From Ligula intestinalis (Eukaryota > Platyhelminthes > Cestoda > Diphyllobothriidea > Diphyllobothriidae), in contig JAYGXS010000003.1 of assembly GCA_036362985.1 (NCBI GenBank), forward strand, positions 41,058,162 through 41,122,161: 64,000 nucleotides of DNA, given 5' to 3'. Under the pieces are notes generated by a model. It ran no database searches and was not told where the DNA came from. It worked only from the letters and a program-made list of their open reading frames with translations. This document shows positions 34,040 to 58,892 of this stretch, piece after piece. The translations under genes were made by a program, and so were the position numbers. Position 1 is the first letter of the stretch. The number at the start of each line of letters is the position of its first letter.

Positions 34040-35200
34040 TACGGAGTCGCTACACACCCTTGTACCATTTTACCTGCCATCACAATGCCAGATCTGCACG
34101 TATGTGCTGACCTATGTTCCTCCGCACGCGGTGGACGTACTCAAAAAAAAGAAACACCGAAAGGAAGACATGGGTTTCTTATTTTGTCATCTATGGCAAA
34201 AAAACGGACGATGGTAAGCACATATTCCCATCTGGTGTGGTCATAGTGTAATATTGGATGATTGTTTTCTCACCCAGGTATTACAACAATATGGGAAACA
34301 CTTTAACCTACTGCACTAACATCTAGAGTAAGAGGGGCCTCTATTTAGAATTCTAGGGCCTCTTCGGACACAGGCTCATCTGCAAAGGGCATAGCCATTG
34401 GCCTCTCGCAAGCCAATCACAGTGCCCGATCGGCAATAGCCATCAAAAACGCGCTAACAGCTTCCAAACAGACAACCCGTTCGGGATAACCGCACAACTG
34501 CCATCAAATGGCAAATCTGCACACACCTGCTTATCTGTGCCTCCCACATGGTGGAGGAACGACGTACTAGACACAACCAGTGAAAGGAGATACTCGGGTG
34601 TACTACACATGCATCTCGGGCGAAAAGGAGGACGATCGTAGGCTCATGTTCCCACCTTATATGCTTATTGTAAAATATTGGATGCTTGTTTTCTCATCCA
34701 GCTTAGCTAATTTCTAGAGCAAAATGCGCCCCTACTGAACAGAAGTTACACCGAGCTAGCTATCTGGGGGTTAACCACATTCAAACTAGACCATTGCTAC
34801 AAGGGTGGTTCCATTGGCCTTACATACGGAAAACCAGACAAGCACGTTCAACGTGTTCAAGGAGTCTAGGGGCCTTTATGTGGGCGCACTCGCTAACCTA
34901 CAAATCTGGCAGTCATTGGCCATTCAAAACCCAATCAGGCCGCTCGATCGACGTAAACGACTACATAGCTCGCAAGACAACCAAATCTGCTAATTGTCCG
35001 GTCAAATCACCCTGCCTAAATCTACTGATCTGCAAACGCACACAGAGGACGCATGCTCTCAAGACAACACGGGTGTCTCACACAATTACCAGATGAAGAC
35101 GCGGAAACATGTGCCCGCATGTATCCGACTTGTATCGTGGTAAGCTCATACCTCCACCTGTTATAATAAATTGATAAAATAGGATGCGTGTCTTACTACT
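34040..35200 (+). repeat. diverged tandem repeat, about three units
   Basis: AATATTGGATG followed by TTGTTTTCTCA occurs at 34250 and 34674 (spacing 424), and a weaker relative (AAATAGGATGCGTGTCTTA) occurs near 35177. Before each lie AAATCTGC or AGATCTGC, a region with GACGTACT or similar, and GGTAAGCTCAT or GGTAAGCACAT. Units are about 420-500 bp and strongly diverged. No coding function is apparent. Confidence 0.55.
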
Positions 35201-37840
35201 GAACTTTGAATACTTTTATAGGAATTACCACTATCACTATTGCTACCAGCATCACTAATATTTCCTTATTCCTGCTGCACTGACTGTCATGTCAACTTTC
35301 GATACATTTTCAAGAATATATTACTACCCAACTATGATTACTAGAATCAACACTCTTAGCAGTGGCATATTACCTCTAGCAACAGTATCCTGGTCCAAAC
35401 TTTGTAAAATACGACAGCAGCAGTTAAATTGCCTTATTAGTTGCACCAAATTCAAATCTAGCTCACTTTAATGTCTAGCTGGCTATAACTTCATGCAGTC
35501 AAAAATAGTACCAGAAATGCTACCAACCAGCTGCACCCCGACTTAGTAGTCTTAGAAATATCAGTAGCAGTACCAGCCTTGGTTTCCAGCACTCTGGTTT
35601 GACAGTTACTGAAGTTGGGTTACTACTCGGAATACCCTAAACCCCCATTCTCACAACGTGCTGGGATCAACGGGATACGAGCAGGGGTTCTGAAAAGTCC
35701 AAGCTATAGATGGATACTGTGGTAGGTCTGTAATTGGGCTATAGACGGCAAACTGCATGACATAAGTGCATGGTAGGACTTGTACATTACTTTACAAACG
35801 CCCTATTATTATCCAAATGCTAATCACCATTACCTCACACGGATTGCGAGTGCATATTGGGTGCGACTTCTTGAAAAGCACACACAATAAATACTTATAG
35901 TATACTATCTACTGGCCTTACCATACATGAGTAATAGAAACTAGCACTCGTAGTATAGGCACGTACCTATAGCAGCCGTAGCTTAGTATCTAAGAAGACA
36001 CAGCCTGATGGATAGAGTTGAGAGCGTGGAAACTAAGGCAAACGCTTCTCTGCTCAGGGTCAACGCATGTGCTTACACGAAATAGTTCTAACCCAGGGTC
36101 ACACTCCTTGTTGAGACAAAGGGGTATGCGCCCCAGAGCTTACTCAGAGATAGTACTGATTCTGAGACTCGGCTACGCCGTTAGCCAGTAGTAGAAGATA
36201 CAGTAGTAGTCGTAACAGTCTCGGCCTTCTTGGGCCTGTTTTCACACCTACAGTGGGTGATAGAGGATAGATAGTACAGTAGTACCAGCGCAAAAGGCTC
36301 CTGTCACTTAAGACTAAGTTAGGCGGTGTATTGGCTTGCATTTAATACAGCAGCCCACGCCTGACCCGTCTAGTCTCTTCGAGACTCATGAGAGAAGGTA
36401 AAGAGTGCGGAGCCGCTAACTACGTCCTTTATCACTTAAAACTAACCCTGAGGACGTCACCTACTGTACCAACCTGTTGGTTCACTTGGTGGACTTCATC
36501 GAAACCGATGGTGAGTTACCATCGCGGGGAATCTGATCAAGGCACTTCTATCCCTACCTCGATGCAAGCATATTACAAGCAATCGCTTCAAAGGTTTGCT
36601 GGTCAACAATAGTGGCATAACCAGATCGACGCTACAATCAACGCGAGTTAAGAGTGGGCCTATCAGACAAGTCCTGAACACTAACCACCGAAGCAATCCA
36701 GCACTCACCAAAATCGTATTCCAAAGATGACTACCGCCAACGGGGGATGGTGTATATGTTTTTAAAGTTGTCCGTGAATTTCTCAAGACAAGTAGTGTTA
36801 CGGTCAGACAAGAACATTGCAGAAAAGGTTTCCACATCGCTCTTTGTCATCTGAAACTGTAATGGTAAGATTATACACCCTGCCTCAGTTGAACGATGTT
36901 ATCTGTGAAAACAGTTAATTTACCTGTAAATGCATCCAAAGGTCAGCGGAGTCGGACGCTCGATTAATGTCGAAAGCTGACCGGCAGCTAAAAACCAGGA
37001 AGAAGCTCCTTCCTTCTTACTTGCAAGCTTTTGCTAGAAGTGATGTGCCAGTGAAAATCTTGTATATTAAAAAACAATCATTTTCATTAAACAATCATCA
37101 CAGCTCCTATCTAGAGGATTCACATTCGAGGTGAGGGGGAGACAAAAAACGACGTGCAGTAAGGAAGACATTACCCGGTGGGGAAGAGATAGGGCAAAGA
37201 GATTTAATCATTTTCTGCAAGTGGCGAAGTTGTCATTGAACCAGTCACACGTCTCCTTGACAGCTGAGGGGGGGGGGGCAAAAAAAGACAGAGTAACGCG
37301 AGCACGATGATTTTTCAAAAGTAAATTAATTCATTTTTTTCGTGCAAACAATGAATGCGGAGGGGTGGCACTGCAAAGTGTCAAAAGGTAAATCATACGC
37401 ACAAAAGGCTATGGCAGGCAAAGTTGAAAGACAGAGGAGACTACGCCCACATCCCAAGTATAATACGAGGAGGAAGTCATGCAAAAATCATGATGAAATT
37501 GGACTTGGTAGTTTAACAAAGATTTGATCTCGAGAAAGCCTTTTAGTAAGATAACTGTCTTTTTGGTTCACTAAATGAGGATAATAGTTATTAATTTTGG
37601 CGAAATCGGGATAAGCCTGACACCGAAGAAACTTCCGAAGTACGGCAGAACCAAACTTTTTATTTATATGAGTTATGCCACGGGAGAACCCCAAAATAAG
37701 AAAGAGTTTAAAATACATCCCTTCAACAACCGGATACTGTAGCCTGATAAAAAGCAGGTGAAGCCAAGTTTAAGCAATCGCAGTGTATTTCAGAAACAAC
37801 GAATCATTTCAGTTTATGTGTGCGAACACCGATCGAATAG
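35201..37840. other. unassigned
   Basis: No gene, tRNA or classified transposon seen. A run of eleven G lies near 37268-37278. Short open frames here have no motif. Confidence 0.35.
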
Positions 37841-38240
37841 NNNNNNNNNNNNNNNNNNNNNNNNNNNNNNNNNNNNNNNNNNNNNNNNNNNNNNNNNNNN
37901 NNNNNNNNNNNNNNNNNNNNNNNNNNNNNNNNNNNNNNNNNNNNNNNNNNNNNNNNNNNNNNNNNNNNNNNNNNNNNNNNNNNNNNNNNNNNNNNNNNNN
38001 NNNNNNNNNNNNNNNNNNNNNNNNNNNNNNNNNNNNNNNNNNNNNNNNNNNNNNNNNNNNNNNNNNNNNNNNNNNNNNNNNNNNNNNNNNNNNNNNNNNN
38101 NNNNNNNNNNNNNNNNNNNNNNNNNNNNNNNNNNNNNNNNNNNNNNNNNNNNNNNNNNNNNNNNNNNNNNNNNNNNNNNNNNNNNNNNNNNNNNNNNNNN
38201 NNNNNNNNNNNNNNNNNNNNNNNNNNNNNNNNNNNNNNNN
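37841..38240. other. assembly gap (400 N)
   Basis: Exactly 400 undetermined bases. Reading frames drawn across it are meaningless. The flank begins with an AT microsatellite, a likely cause of the break. Confidence 1.
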
Positions 38241-38249
38241 ATTTCTGAG

Positions 38250-38252
<3 letters not shown>

Positions 38253-38286
<34 letters not shown>
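38253..38286. repeat. (AT)n microsatellite
   Basis: About 17 AT units directly after the gap. Confidence 0.98.
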
Positions 38287-38288
<2 letters not shown>

Positions 38289-39658
38289 CTCCGAAGATGA
38301 AGGTAAAAAATCTCATTAAATCTTAAGCATATAGCAACATTCTTTCCGCTTTTGCGTAATTTAGAAACGCAACAGACGGAAGATTAAAGATAATCGCAAA
38401 ATCTTAGTATATATTCGGTCACGTTTTTCGTGCATTCGCAAGCCTAGAACAGAGCCTGAAGGTAAACAAATATGATGAAAAATACTCCAAAATAAAAAGC
38501 GAAAAGTAAGTTCCATCATTTCCAGCCAAAAGCGCAGTATTTATTTTCAGGTAAATTTTAAAAAAATCGTCAAAATTCTCCACGTCCACGTTGACATTAG
38601 CTTGGAAAAAGGTTACGTGCACGGACATTTGTCAGCTGAATATCTCGACAATGTGTTTTGGTTTAGAGAAATTTCTAAATATGGTCCACACGACCATCTT
38701 AATAAGGACTAATATCCAAAAATCATTTGTGGTAAATTCTTCTAATACATAAATACTTTAAAGGTTTTAAAATAAAAGTCGAACGGAATTTGGATTTATG
38801 GACGAAAGGTTGAAAATAAGGAGAACGCTCGAAAACGGGCCGGAATATAAAGGACGATCTTAAACTAATTGTAATCTAATAAAGGAAATACAGATAAAAA
38901 GTTTACTAAAGAAAAGTTATTTTGGTATAAAGAAAGAACTGAGAATAAAATTTAAATTTATTGGTCTATTTATAGCTATTTTTAACGTCTGTGGAACTTG
39001 AGTATTATCACGAAAAGTTAATATTTCGTTCAAGTATCAAATTCGCCTAAGGGTGTTCATTATTATTTCAAAGAGTTCGCATATGCGTTAGTGCTGGTTT
39101 GTGAGTGATTATCAATCCTTTGCAAACTTCGGCGTTTTGCGTGACTTCACTGCCGTACTGTACTTGCTATGGAACACTGCAAAATGAGACGCTATACAAT
39201 GCTTTATCTGCATTCTCGCGTCCTTAACATCCCTTTTACTTCCAGCTTCTACTTTTTAAAACAGAGAGGGTGCCCACATGAGTTGAATCCCGCTGTTTGC
39301 GGAAACCGCAGTTAATAAACGCACGAGAAGCTGCGAGCCAATCTTCAACGCGCTCTCTCTTCGTGGCCGCTCGGGTCCCGTATCATACAAAGAAGGCACA
39401 AGTCTGCTTCCTTAACAAGGCCGACAAATATAATCGGCAACCAAATTGCTAGTTTCGGTTAAATTACAATGGACGGTTCATTCACCACATCAGCACCAGG
39501 AAATTTTCACCACAAAGTTAAAGTCAAGGGAGGAGTATGTTTAAAGCTATCTCAGTAATCCGTTACATTGGATTTTAAGTGACTTATCCCCACAACTTGC
39601 AAAAGAAGGGAATCAAAGTAAATCCAAAGAGAAACGAGAAGGATTGAGGTGAGCGTAC
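38287..39658. other. unassigned; expected site of missing GFUS last exon
   Basis: The final 17-20 codons of GFUS should lie downstream (minus strand) of 39659. I searched this stretch for the expected Trp-Phe and Asn-Tyr pattern of the C-terminus and found no convincing exon. It may lie in the gap or beyond. Confidence 0.4.
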
Positions 39659-52533
<12,875 letters not shown>

Positions 52534-52712
52534 CCGACAAAGACATGGGACACTACAATGGCCATTTCTGGCTTATTTGCCGTCATTAGGTAGTGATCCC
52601 AACTCCAGTGTTGCTGCTGAAATTGCTGCTACACTCGAGTTTCGAACTCGTGTCTCTCCGATCAGAGGCAAAGGCCTTAACCATTGAGCTATCGAGGTCG
52701 CACATTTGTCGG
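52534..52712 (-). mobile_element. tRNA-derived SINE, copy B
   Basis: On the minus strand: CCGACAAATG, then GCGACCTCGATAGCTCAATGG (A box), GACACGAGTTCGAAACTCG (B box), then the body with CACTACCTAATGACGGC, AAATAAGCCAG and AATGGCCATT, ending CTTTGTCGG. The tRNA-like head keeps a readable D arm and T arm. Body and inverted ends match copy A at 4497-4661. Confidence 0.78.
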
Positions 52713-52849
52713 TAACGATATATCGTTACTATAGTATTAATGCTTAAGCAATTGTACAGAGTCATTCAATAAAGAATCACGAAGGATTCGTGTTTACTAT
52801 TGACCGACTGAAGCAGAAAATGCCCACGGAAGGAGATGGACGTGGTTAA

Positions 52850-53330
52850 TTAAATTATACTAGTAGTGAGAAATAAACGGCAGTACGCACACACCTTACG
52901 TGGATTGAAAATGTAGTCTAAGCAGTCAGCAGGCAATCTCAAAGAGGGTTCCTTTAGGAAAAAGTAGTTTATTGAGATTGGGGACGAACAGGAACAACGA
53001 AACTCAAATAGGGTGCGGGATAACAGGAGGTCCGAACGAAAAAGGGGACGTAGGGAAGGAACCACAGCACTTTCCTGAGTCACAGCCGGTGTAGCGGCCG
53101 AGCTGATTGGGGGCAGGGGATCCAAGGGATAGTCCACTGGTGGGTTACCGGCCGGAGCAGAATGGATGGTAACGGGTCGATATGAGCTCGAAAAAGGGTT
53201 GGTTGATGGGTAATCAATAGGATAGACTGGGTCCGAAGAAGAGGAGGCTTCAGTTCGTACGCTCACCGAAAGGAGAGTATTCTGAAAGAGGGGTGTAGCT
53301 TCATATGCCTCATTGAACAGGCGGACAAAC
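52850..53330 (-). pseudogene. Pro/Ser-rich frame, possibly a Ty3 integrase tail
   Basis: The frame 53266-52850 is rich in Ser, Pro and Thr (SSSSDPVYPIDYPSTNPF), like the tails that end Ty3 pol in this window at 60323-59910. Upstream it reads FVRLFNEAYEATPLFQ after a stop. No domain is recognised, so the assignment is weak. Confidence 0.3.
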
Positions 53331-53805
53331 TAAGAACCATTAAAACCTTCAGACATTTCTCGATTATTCATTCCGTTAGGTATTAGGTAGTGGTGGTAGA
53401 ATGGTTTATTAGCAACGCTACAGTATCTTGGAAATAGATGTATAACGGAAAACGAAGTAGAAAAATCTAACAGAAAGTGTAGAACAAAATAGTATCTCTG
53501 AGCGCGATAGAACGTGGAAAAAATGGTAGAACCAGAAGAGCATACAACGTAGAGGTATTAGATGAGGTGGATAATAACACCAAAGGTAAGGATATGAGCG
53601 AAAATGGGTTGGACTTATCGAAGTTGCCGGAGATGCCAATCACATGTAACGCCCCAGCGCCCTGTTGTCCTTTGGTAGCGTATCTTCTTCCTGATTATGG
53701 CCGGTACTCAGTCGTTCGTCTACGTCCGTTGTAATCTGGCTGACTCCACACACTGTAATTCCACTAGAGTGCTCGATCACAGGAACAGTCACTCATCGAG
53801 ATCAT
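53331..53805. other. unassigned
   Basis: No gene. At 53645 the text TGTAACGCCCCAGCGCCCTG could start an LTR of another family, but no partner is present. Confidence 0.3.
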
Positions 53806-53809
53806 AAGC

Positions 53810-54090
53810 CGAGGCCAAGTGTTAACACACACATATTTATTACGAGTACAGAAGAATAATAACGATAAGAAACTGTCATACAAGCGAACACATAACCGAA
53901 GAAGACAATCTGGGGAAGGTGGAGCTGGAGACTACCACCGGGGAAAGAAAACACCCTGTGGGACCCTCGCAGGAAGGGCAACTGTTATTCACAACTGTCG
54001 ACTAGGGAGGGTGGGGCTGAAGACCACCACCAGGGAGGGGACAACCAATACACCACTTTACCTGCGAGGTCACACTACCCACAACATCCT
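53810..54090 (-). repeat. LTR-like sequence related to Ty3 element 2 LTR
   Basis: It shares in order TTTATT..AGTACAG, GGGGAAGGTGGAGCTGG and CTACCACCGGGGA with the LTRs at 54366 and 59470, and then repeats a variant (AGGGAGGGTGGGGCTG, CCACCACCAGGGAGG) about 75 bases later. It appears to be a diverged LTR relative, perhaps a solo LTR. Confidence 0.5.
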
Positions 54091-54228
54091 GGACTAGACT
54101 CAAAGTCACCACGCCGACGTAATTAAAACAAGGATCAATCTCATTGTCCTCTGGATACTACACACGCGACCGGTCCTGAAAAATCGAAAAACGCGGGTTT
54201 CCCCAACAAAACACACATGGTTCAGGTG

Positions 54229-54652
54229 TAGCGCCCGAGCACATAGGTTCCGCCGTCGGGATGGGTTCCTCCGGTCTAACAGCTAGATTAACTTCTTTAG
54301 CTTTAGCCACCGGCTTCTGTACGTCCTCGATCACACTAGAATCGTCATTAGTCATTGCAAATGATCACAAAGTAATAATCCGAGGTAGGCATAGTGTATG
54401 AAGGTTTATTGTATAAGTACAGATGCTGTTAGAAAGAATGTGTAAGGGCAATGCACAGATCAGTAAAACGCTCAAGCCTGGTGATCCGGGAAGGTGGAGT
54501 TGGAATCTACCACCGGGGAGCGAAGCAAGTCCGTTGTTACGTGTAGTTAAACAAAGACAGAGCAAGGAACCTTTGTACGTCTCTCTTCTCGAGGCCGGTC
54601 CTTTGTGTCCCACTCTAGTTAAACAAACCCAGGGTCAGCTCTGTTTGCTACA
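54229..54652 (-). repeat. LTR plus start of a second gag (left copy)
   Basis: It matches 59334-59758 over 424 bases at over 90% by eye. The right part (about 54366-54652) is the 3' LTR of Ty3 element 2, preceded on the minus strand by a purine tract (GGGGGGCAG). The left part encodes a gag start, MTNDDSSVIEDVQKPVAKA, at 54355 downward, which a normal 3' LTR would not be followed by. Confidence 0.85.
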
Positions 54653-54779
54653 ACTGCCCCCCTTCAGTCGCGGCCATGTCCTCATGGCTTGTCGCTGGGT
54701 GGTCGTGTGTAGTTTCAACTTCTATCTCGGTTGCTGCGCGAGGCACGAGATGTGGAGGTAGCAATGTTAGGGTATCCAG

Positions 54780-57700
54780 TGTAGCAGCTGGAGGTTGTCT
54801 TTTATATGGTTTGAGTTTATCATAATGTACATGAAATGTAGGCCCGCTGCGTGTGTGTAAATCCTGGATGATGTATGTGTTGGGAAACTGTACATCAGTT
54901 ATCTCAAATGGTCCCTCCCATGGATAAAAATTTTTGCGGGTATTCCGACTGGTGAAACTGATCGGTATCGCAGTACGAGGTTGCCACGTTGGTACGGAAA
55001 ACCGTGTGTGTGTCTGTCGAAGTAGTCTTTTTGTCGGGTTTATGCCGTCTGTAGGTGTGTGCGTGCTAAGTTTGGGGTGAGGCGTAGTAACTCTTGCAGC
55101 TCGAGGACATATTTGTTCGGTTTATATTCGTCTCCCGAGGGTAGGGGGAAGTTAGAGTCTGTGGGTAGGCGAAGGTGGCGGCCGGTTAGCATAAAAAATA
55201 AAGAGTATCCTGTGGAACTGTGAATCGAAGTGCGCTACGCCATCAATGTGTATGGTAACCAGGTATCCCAGTCGAGAGGGTGATGGACTTTTGCGAAGGC
55301 TATTAGCAGATTAATTAGTGTTCGATTGCTGCGTTCTACCTGTCCGTTGCCTTCGGGATGGAAAGGCGTTGTCCGCGTTTTCTGGATAATTAGCAAGTCA
55401 CAAACATCTCTGATTAGCTTGCTCTCGAAGTTGGCTTCACAATCAGAATGTAGGGTGAGCTGAGCACCAAAGCGGCAAACCTAGTGATTAAGTAGGGCCG
55501 TCGCCACCGAAGCTACATCCTGCGTTTTCAACGGTATAGCCTCTACCCACTTTGTAAAGTAGTCGACCATTACTAGAATGTATCTATTTCCCGTGGTTGC
55601 AAAATTTATTGGGCCTACTATATCAATGCCAACGCGTTGAAATGGGAATCCCGTAGGCATCGATTGTAATGGTGCCTTTGGTTTTGGGTTAGGTCCTTTG
55701 AAAGAAGCACATGTTGAGCAGGTATTACAGAAGATAGTTATTTGTTCCCATAAGTGAGGCCCCCAATATCGTCGTCTAATTGCTGCTTCTGTTTGAACTG
55801 TCCGACGTGGCCTAGTTCTCGGTGAATGTCTTCCATCATGGACCACGTTAGAGTGCCTGGCACCACAAGACGGGGTCGACCGTCTATCTTACCTTTGAGG
55901 AAGAGTATTTCCTTGTCTAAAAATAGATGTGGCCATTGCGTTTGGAGTATAGTGGCGTTTTCTGCTGAACCTTGAAGCTCCTCATCGGTTGGACGATGTC
56001 GGCCTGTCAACTGATGGTCGTAGACGATAGCCGATTCGGCTCGCAACTATCACTCGATGCGACGCTATAGTCTTTATTTGTTGCGTTGTCCGTAAGTTCG
56101 TCTGGAGGTCTACTGGACATGGCGTCAGCATGCGTTTTTTTCGTTCCAGCCCGGAATCGGCACTTTTAATGAAACTCTTGTAAGGATTCTTGCCATCTGG
56201 CATATTGTCCTTCTGCTTCTTTCATTGATTGCACCCACTGCAGTGCTTTATGGTCCGTTCGTATAATAGAGTGTCGGCCTAGTAGAAACGGTTTGAACCT
56301 CTTGATGAATGTTATCAGGGTGAAGAGTTCACGTTTGTATGTGGAGTAGTTGCGCTGAGTCTTAGTTAGTGTCTTACTCGCATAAAAGACGGGTCGTTCT
56401 ACTCCTGAACTGTCGCATTGGGAAAGTACTGCCCCTATCGCAAACCCGCTCGCATCTGTATCTAGTATGAAAGTTGAGGCACCTTCTTGTGTGTCGGGTA
56501 ACCTTAGTATAGGGGCTGTAATCAGGCGAGCTTTCAATTCTTCGAAGGCTTGTTGGCATTCTTAAGTCCATTTGAACTTGCATCCTTTTTCAGTGGGTGT
56601 GTGTAGTGGTCGTGCAATCTCTGCAAAGTGATATATAAATCTGCGGTAGTATGATGCTAGTCCGACGAAACTCCGAAATTCGGTGGATGTTTTTGGTGTA
56701 GGCCAGGTTTTTATCACCGCCACTTTGTCGAATGATGCGCAAATACCATTTGTACTAATTTCATGTCCCCGAAATGTCACTTTCTTCTGTAAAAATTTGC
56801 ATTTATGCGGGTTCAATCGCAGGCCTGTCTCTCTGAGCGTGACCAGGACCGCCAGTAGGTTAGCATTGTGATGGGCGATTGTGTCCCCGAATACAATTAC
56901 ATCGTCTAGGTATACTAAACAACAGTGAGGATAGAGTGGGGTTAATACCACTTGCATCAGTCGTTGAAATGTTGCCGCTGCGTTGCATAATCCAAATGGC
57001 ATCGTCTCAAATTCGAAAAGTCCTTGTGGTAATATAAATGCGGTTTTGTGTCGGTCTTGGGGTTCCACCTTGACCTGCCAATATCCCGATTTCAGGTCGA
57101 TTGTAGAAAACCATTTCGCCCCGGCTAGTGTATCTAGTGTCACGTCGATCCGAGGCAGTGGAAAAGAGTCTCTTGTGATAACCACGTTTAGCCTACGGTA
57201 GTCTATACAAAATCGTAATTTTCCATCCTTCTTCCGAACTAGTGCAATTGGTGAAGCCCACGGTGATTAAGATGGTCGTATGACTCCTGTGGAGAGCTTC
57301 CTATCAATGAGATCATTGATTTCTTGTTGGAATTGTGGTGGTATCTGACGTGGGGGTTGCCAAAGTGGTTTTGCCGTTCCAGTATCTATGGCGTGGCGGA
57401 TTAAGGACGTCCTTCCTATTGTTGATTCGTTCCAAGCGAAAACATATGTAAATGATACTAATAAAGCCTTGAGATTCATTTTATCCTTGAGTTTGATTTC
57501 GGTGTCTTGTGGTAATATCTCGTCAATATTTGTAGGTGGCAGGGCTGCTGCAGCTGTAATTGAAGCAATCACTATGTCTTCATCTACGTGTGTCACGGTA
57601 GGGCATTGGGTTGTGAAAGACAAAACTCGATCGTGCACATTGAGTACACAACGGTTCTTTGCCAGAAAGTCGGTGCCTAATAGAACATCCCAGCCCAAAT

Positions 57701-57893
57701 TAGGTGATAAAATGAACTCGTGAAGCTTGACCGTTGTAGGGAACTTTACTGGGATTTTCAGCTTACCCGATGTCCTTAGTTTTGACCCATCGGCTGTTAC
57801 TAGGCTGGAAGGTTGTCGGACAATTTCGTTTCTCGTAGACACTCGCGTGGAACTATGTGGCTGTTCACTAAGGATATTGTAGCGCCTGTATCA
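54780..57893 (-). pseudogene. Ty3 element 2 pol: protease, RT, RNase H, integrase
   Basis: Protease VDTGATISL lies at about 57890, directly after a stop, with LLGTDFLAKN at 57680. RT has [15 protein letters not shown] (57215), [29 protein letters not shown] and YLDDVIVF (catalytic Asp pair at 56901-56906). RNase H has DTDASGFAIGAVLSQ and the DHKALQW block. The integrase has CNTCSTC (55720), GIDIVGP, LHSDCEANF (the normal Gly is replaced by Glu) and GNGQVERSNRT with the catalytic Glu. Stops lie at 57267, 56562, 56164, 55481 and near 55230. Confidence 0.9.
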
Positions 57894-58372
57894 ACTTATG
57901 CTCTTACCAACCGGTTGAATACTGTAACTACCATATAAAACGGGGCAGTTGTATGAAATATATCAATGCAGGAAGGAATGCATAAGGTACCGGGTGTTTC
58001 CTCTGACATTGTTCGGGTATCCATCGCATTGCATGCGTCTCTGTTAGGTTCGCCTTGACTGCCCGGGTATCCATTCGCATTCGCTCCGGAAGTCGCAGTG
58101 TTGTTCGTAGAGTAGAAGGGGAAGTGTCCCCCACTAAATCTAGGACCAGCTGGATTTCTGGCGTCTTTTCGGTTAGCCCACGGGTGCCAGGGTCTCTGAG
58201 TATTATTATATCGACCTCGAAAGTCGCCACGCGGTTGGCTGGCTATATGTCTGTTTAAAGTCTTCGCCGCCTGAAGGTATCGTTCGGTGCGGGTCACTGC
58301 CTCTGTCATCTCGTTTGGTGGTTGAACCAAAAAGGAATGTTTCAGGTCAGGGTTGATAATGCCCTTGACAAA

Positions 58373-58381
58373 GTGGTATAG
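58373..58381. repeat. 9-bp target-site duplication, left
   Basis: GTGGTATAG, repeated exactly at 58893-58901, flanks the PLE fragment. In uninterrupted gag only one copy would be needed to keep the YHFVKG reading. Confidence 0.85.
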
Positions 58382-58892
58382 AAGTCAGTTTTTTTGGAAA
58401 ACAATTTTTTCAGCAACTCTTCATCAGACCAAACATTTGCAAGGGAAATTGACGCTGTACATAACAATAAAAGTTTGAATAGGTAGAAAAATCAATAACT
58501 ATCTAACACGGGCGCTAATTGGCCAACGCGGACTATGTCAGTTTGCGCATGTAGGCCATGTCAGCGTGTTGGTTGAGGGATTGTCGCTTGTTGGGAGGGG
58601 CGAAATCCTATCGCCACCTGGTGTCGGTTTAGGCCATGGAAATGACAGAGCTTGTATCAGAGTCTTCTGACAACACAGCACTGGATTTGCTAGCCTTATA
58701 GCCACTGCTTCGGCTGTAGCAAGCATCCGTTGGCGTAGGCCTTTAGAAAAATTAGATGGTGTCCTGTAGACCACCTCAAAGGCTTCGTTAGTATCGACTC
58801 GATGGTTCATATCGACTAGATGTGCGAGAATAGCACTCGAGATCGATCTAGTTTCACCTTTACTTAGCCAGGTCGGTATGTGCTCATGTACC
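58382..58892 (-). mobile_element. PLE 3' fragment inserted in gag
   Basis: 511 bases between 9-bp direct repeats. On the minus strand it encodes the C-terminal end of a GIY-YIG-type PLE protein (SAILAHLVDMNHRVDTNEAF, EAVAIRLANP), then a non-coding tail. The family differs from the PLE at 16.8-18.6 kb. Identification rests on the HLxxxxHxVD pattern and position near a tail; moderately sure. A severe 5' truncation is typical of target-primed insertion. Confidence 0.6.

Noticed and set aside
37758..38319. Open frames that span the run of N
   Set aside because: They exist only because N codons cannot be stops; no information lies in the gap.
39310..39370. A minus-strand frame with VEDWLAAS as the missing GFUS C-terminal exon
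   Set aside because: There is no matching acceptor in the needed phase and the Asn-Tyr pattern is absent.
52640..52703. Functional tRNA gene in SINE copy B
   Set aside because: The tRNA-like head is joined to a SINE body shared with another locus and lacks a closed acceptor stem.
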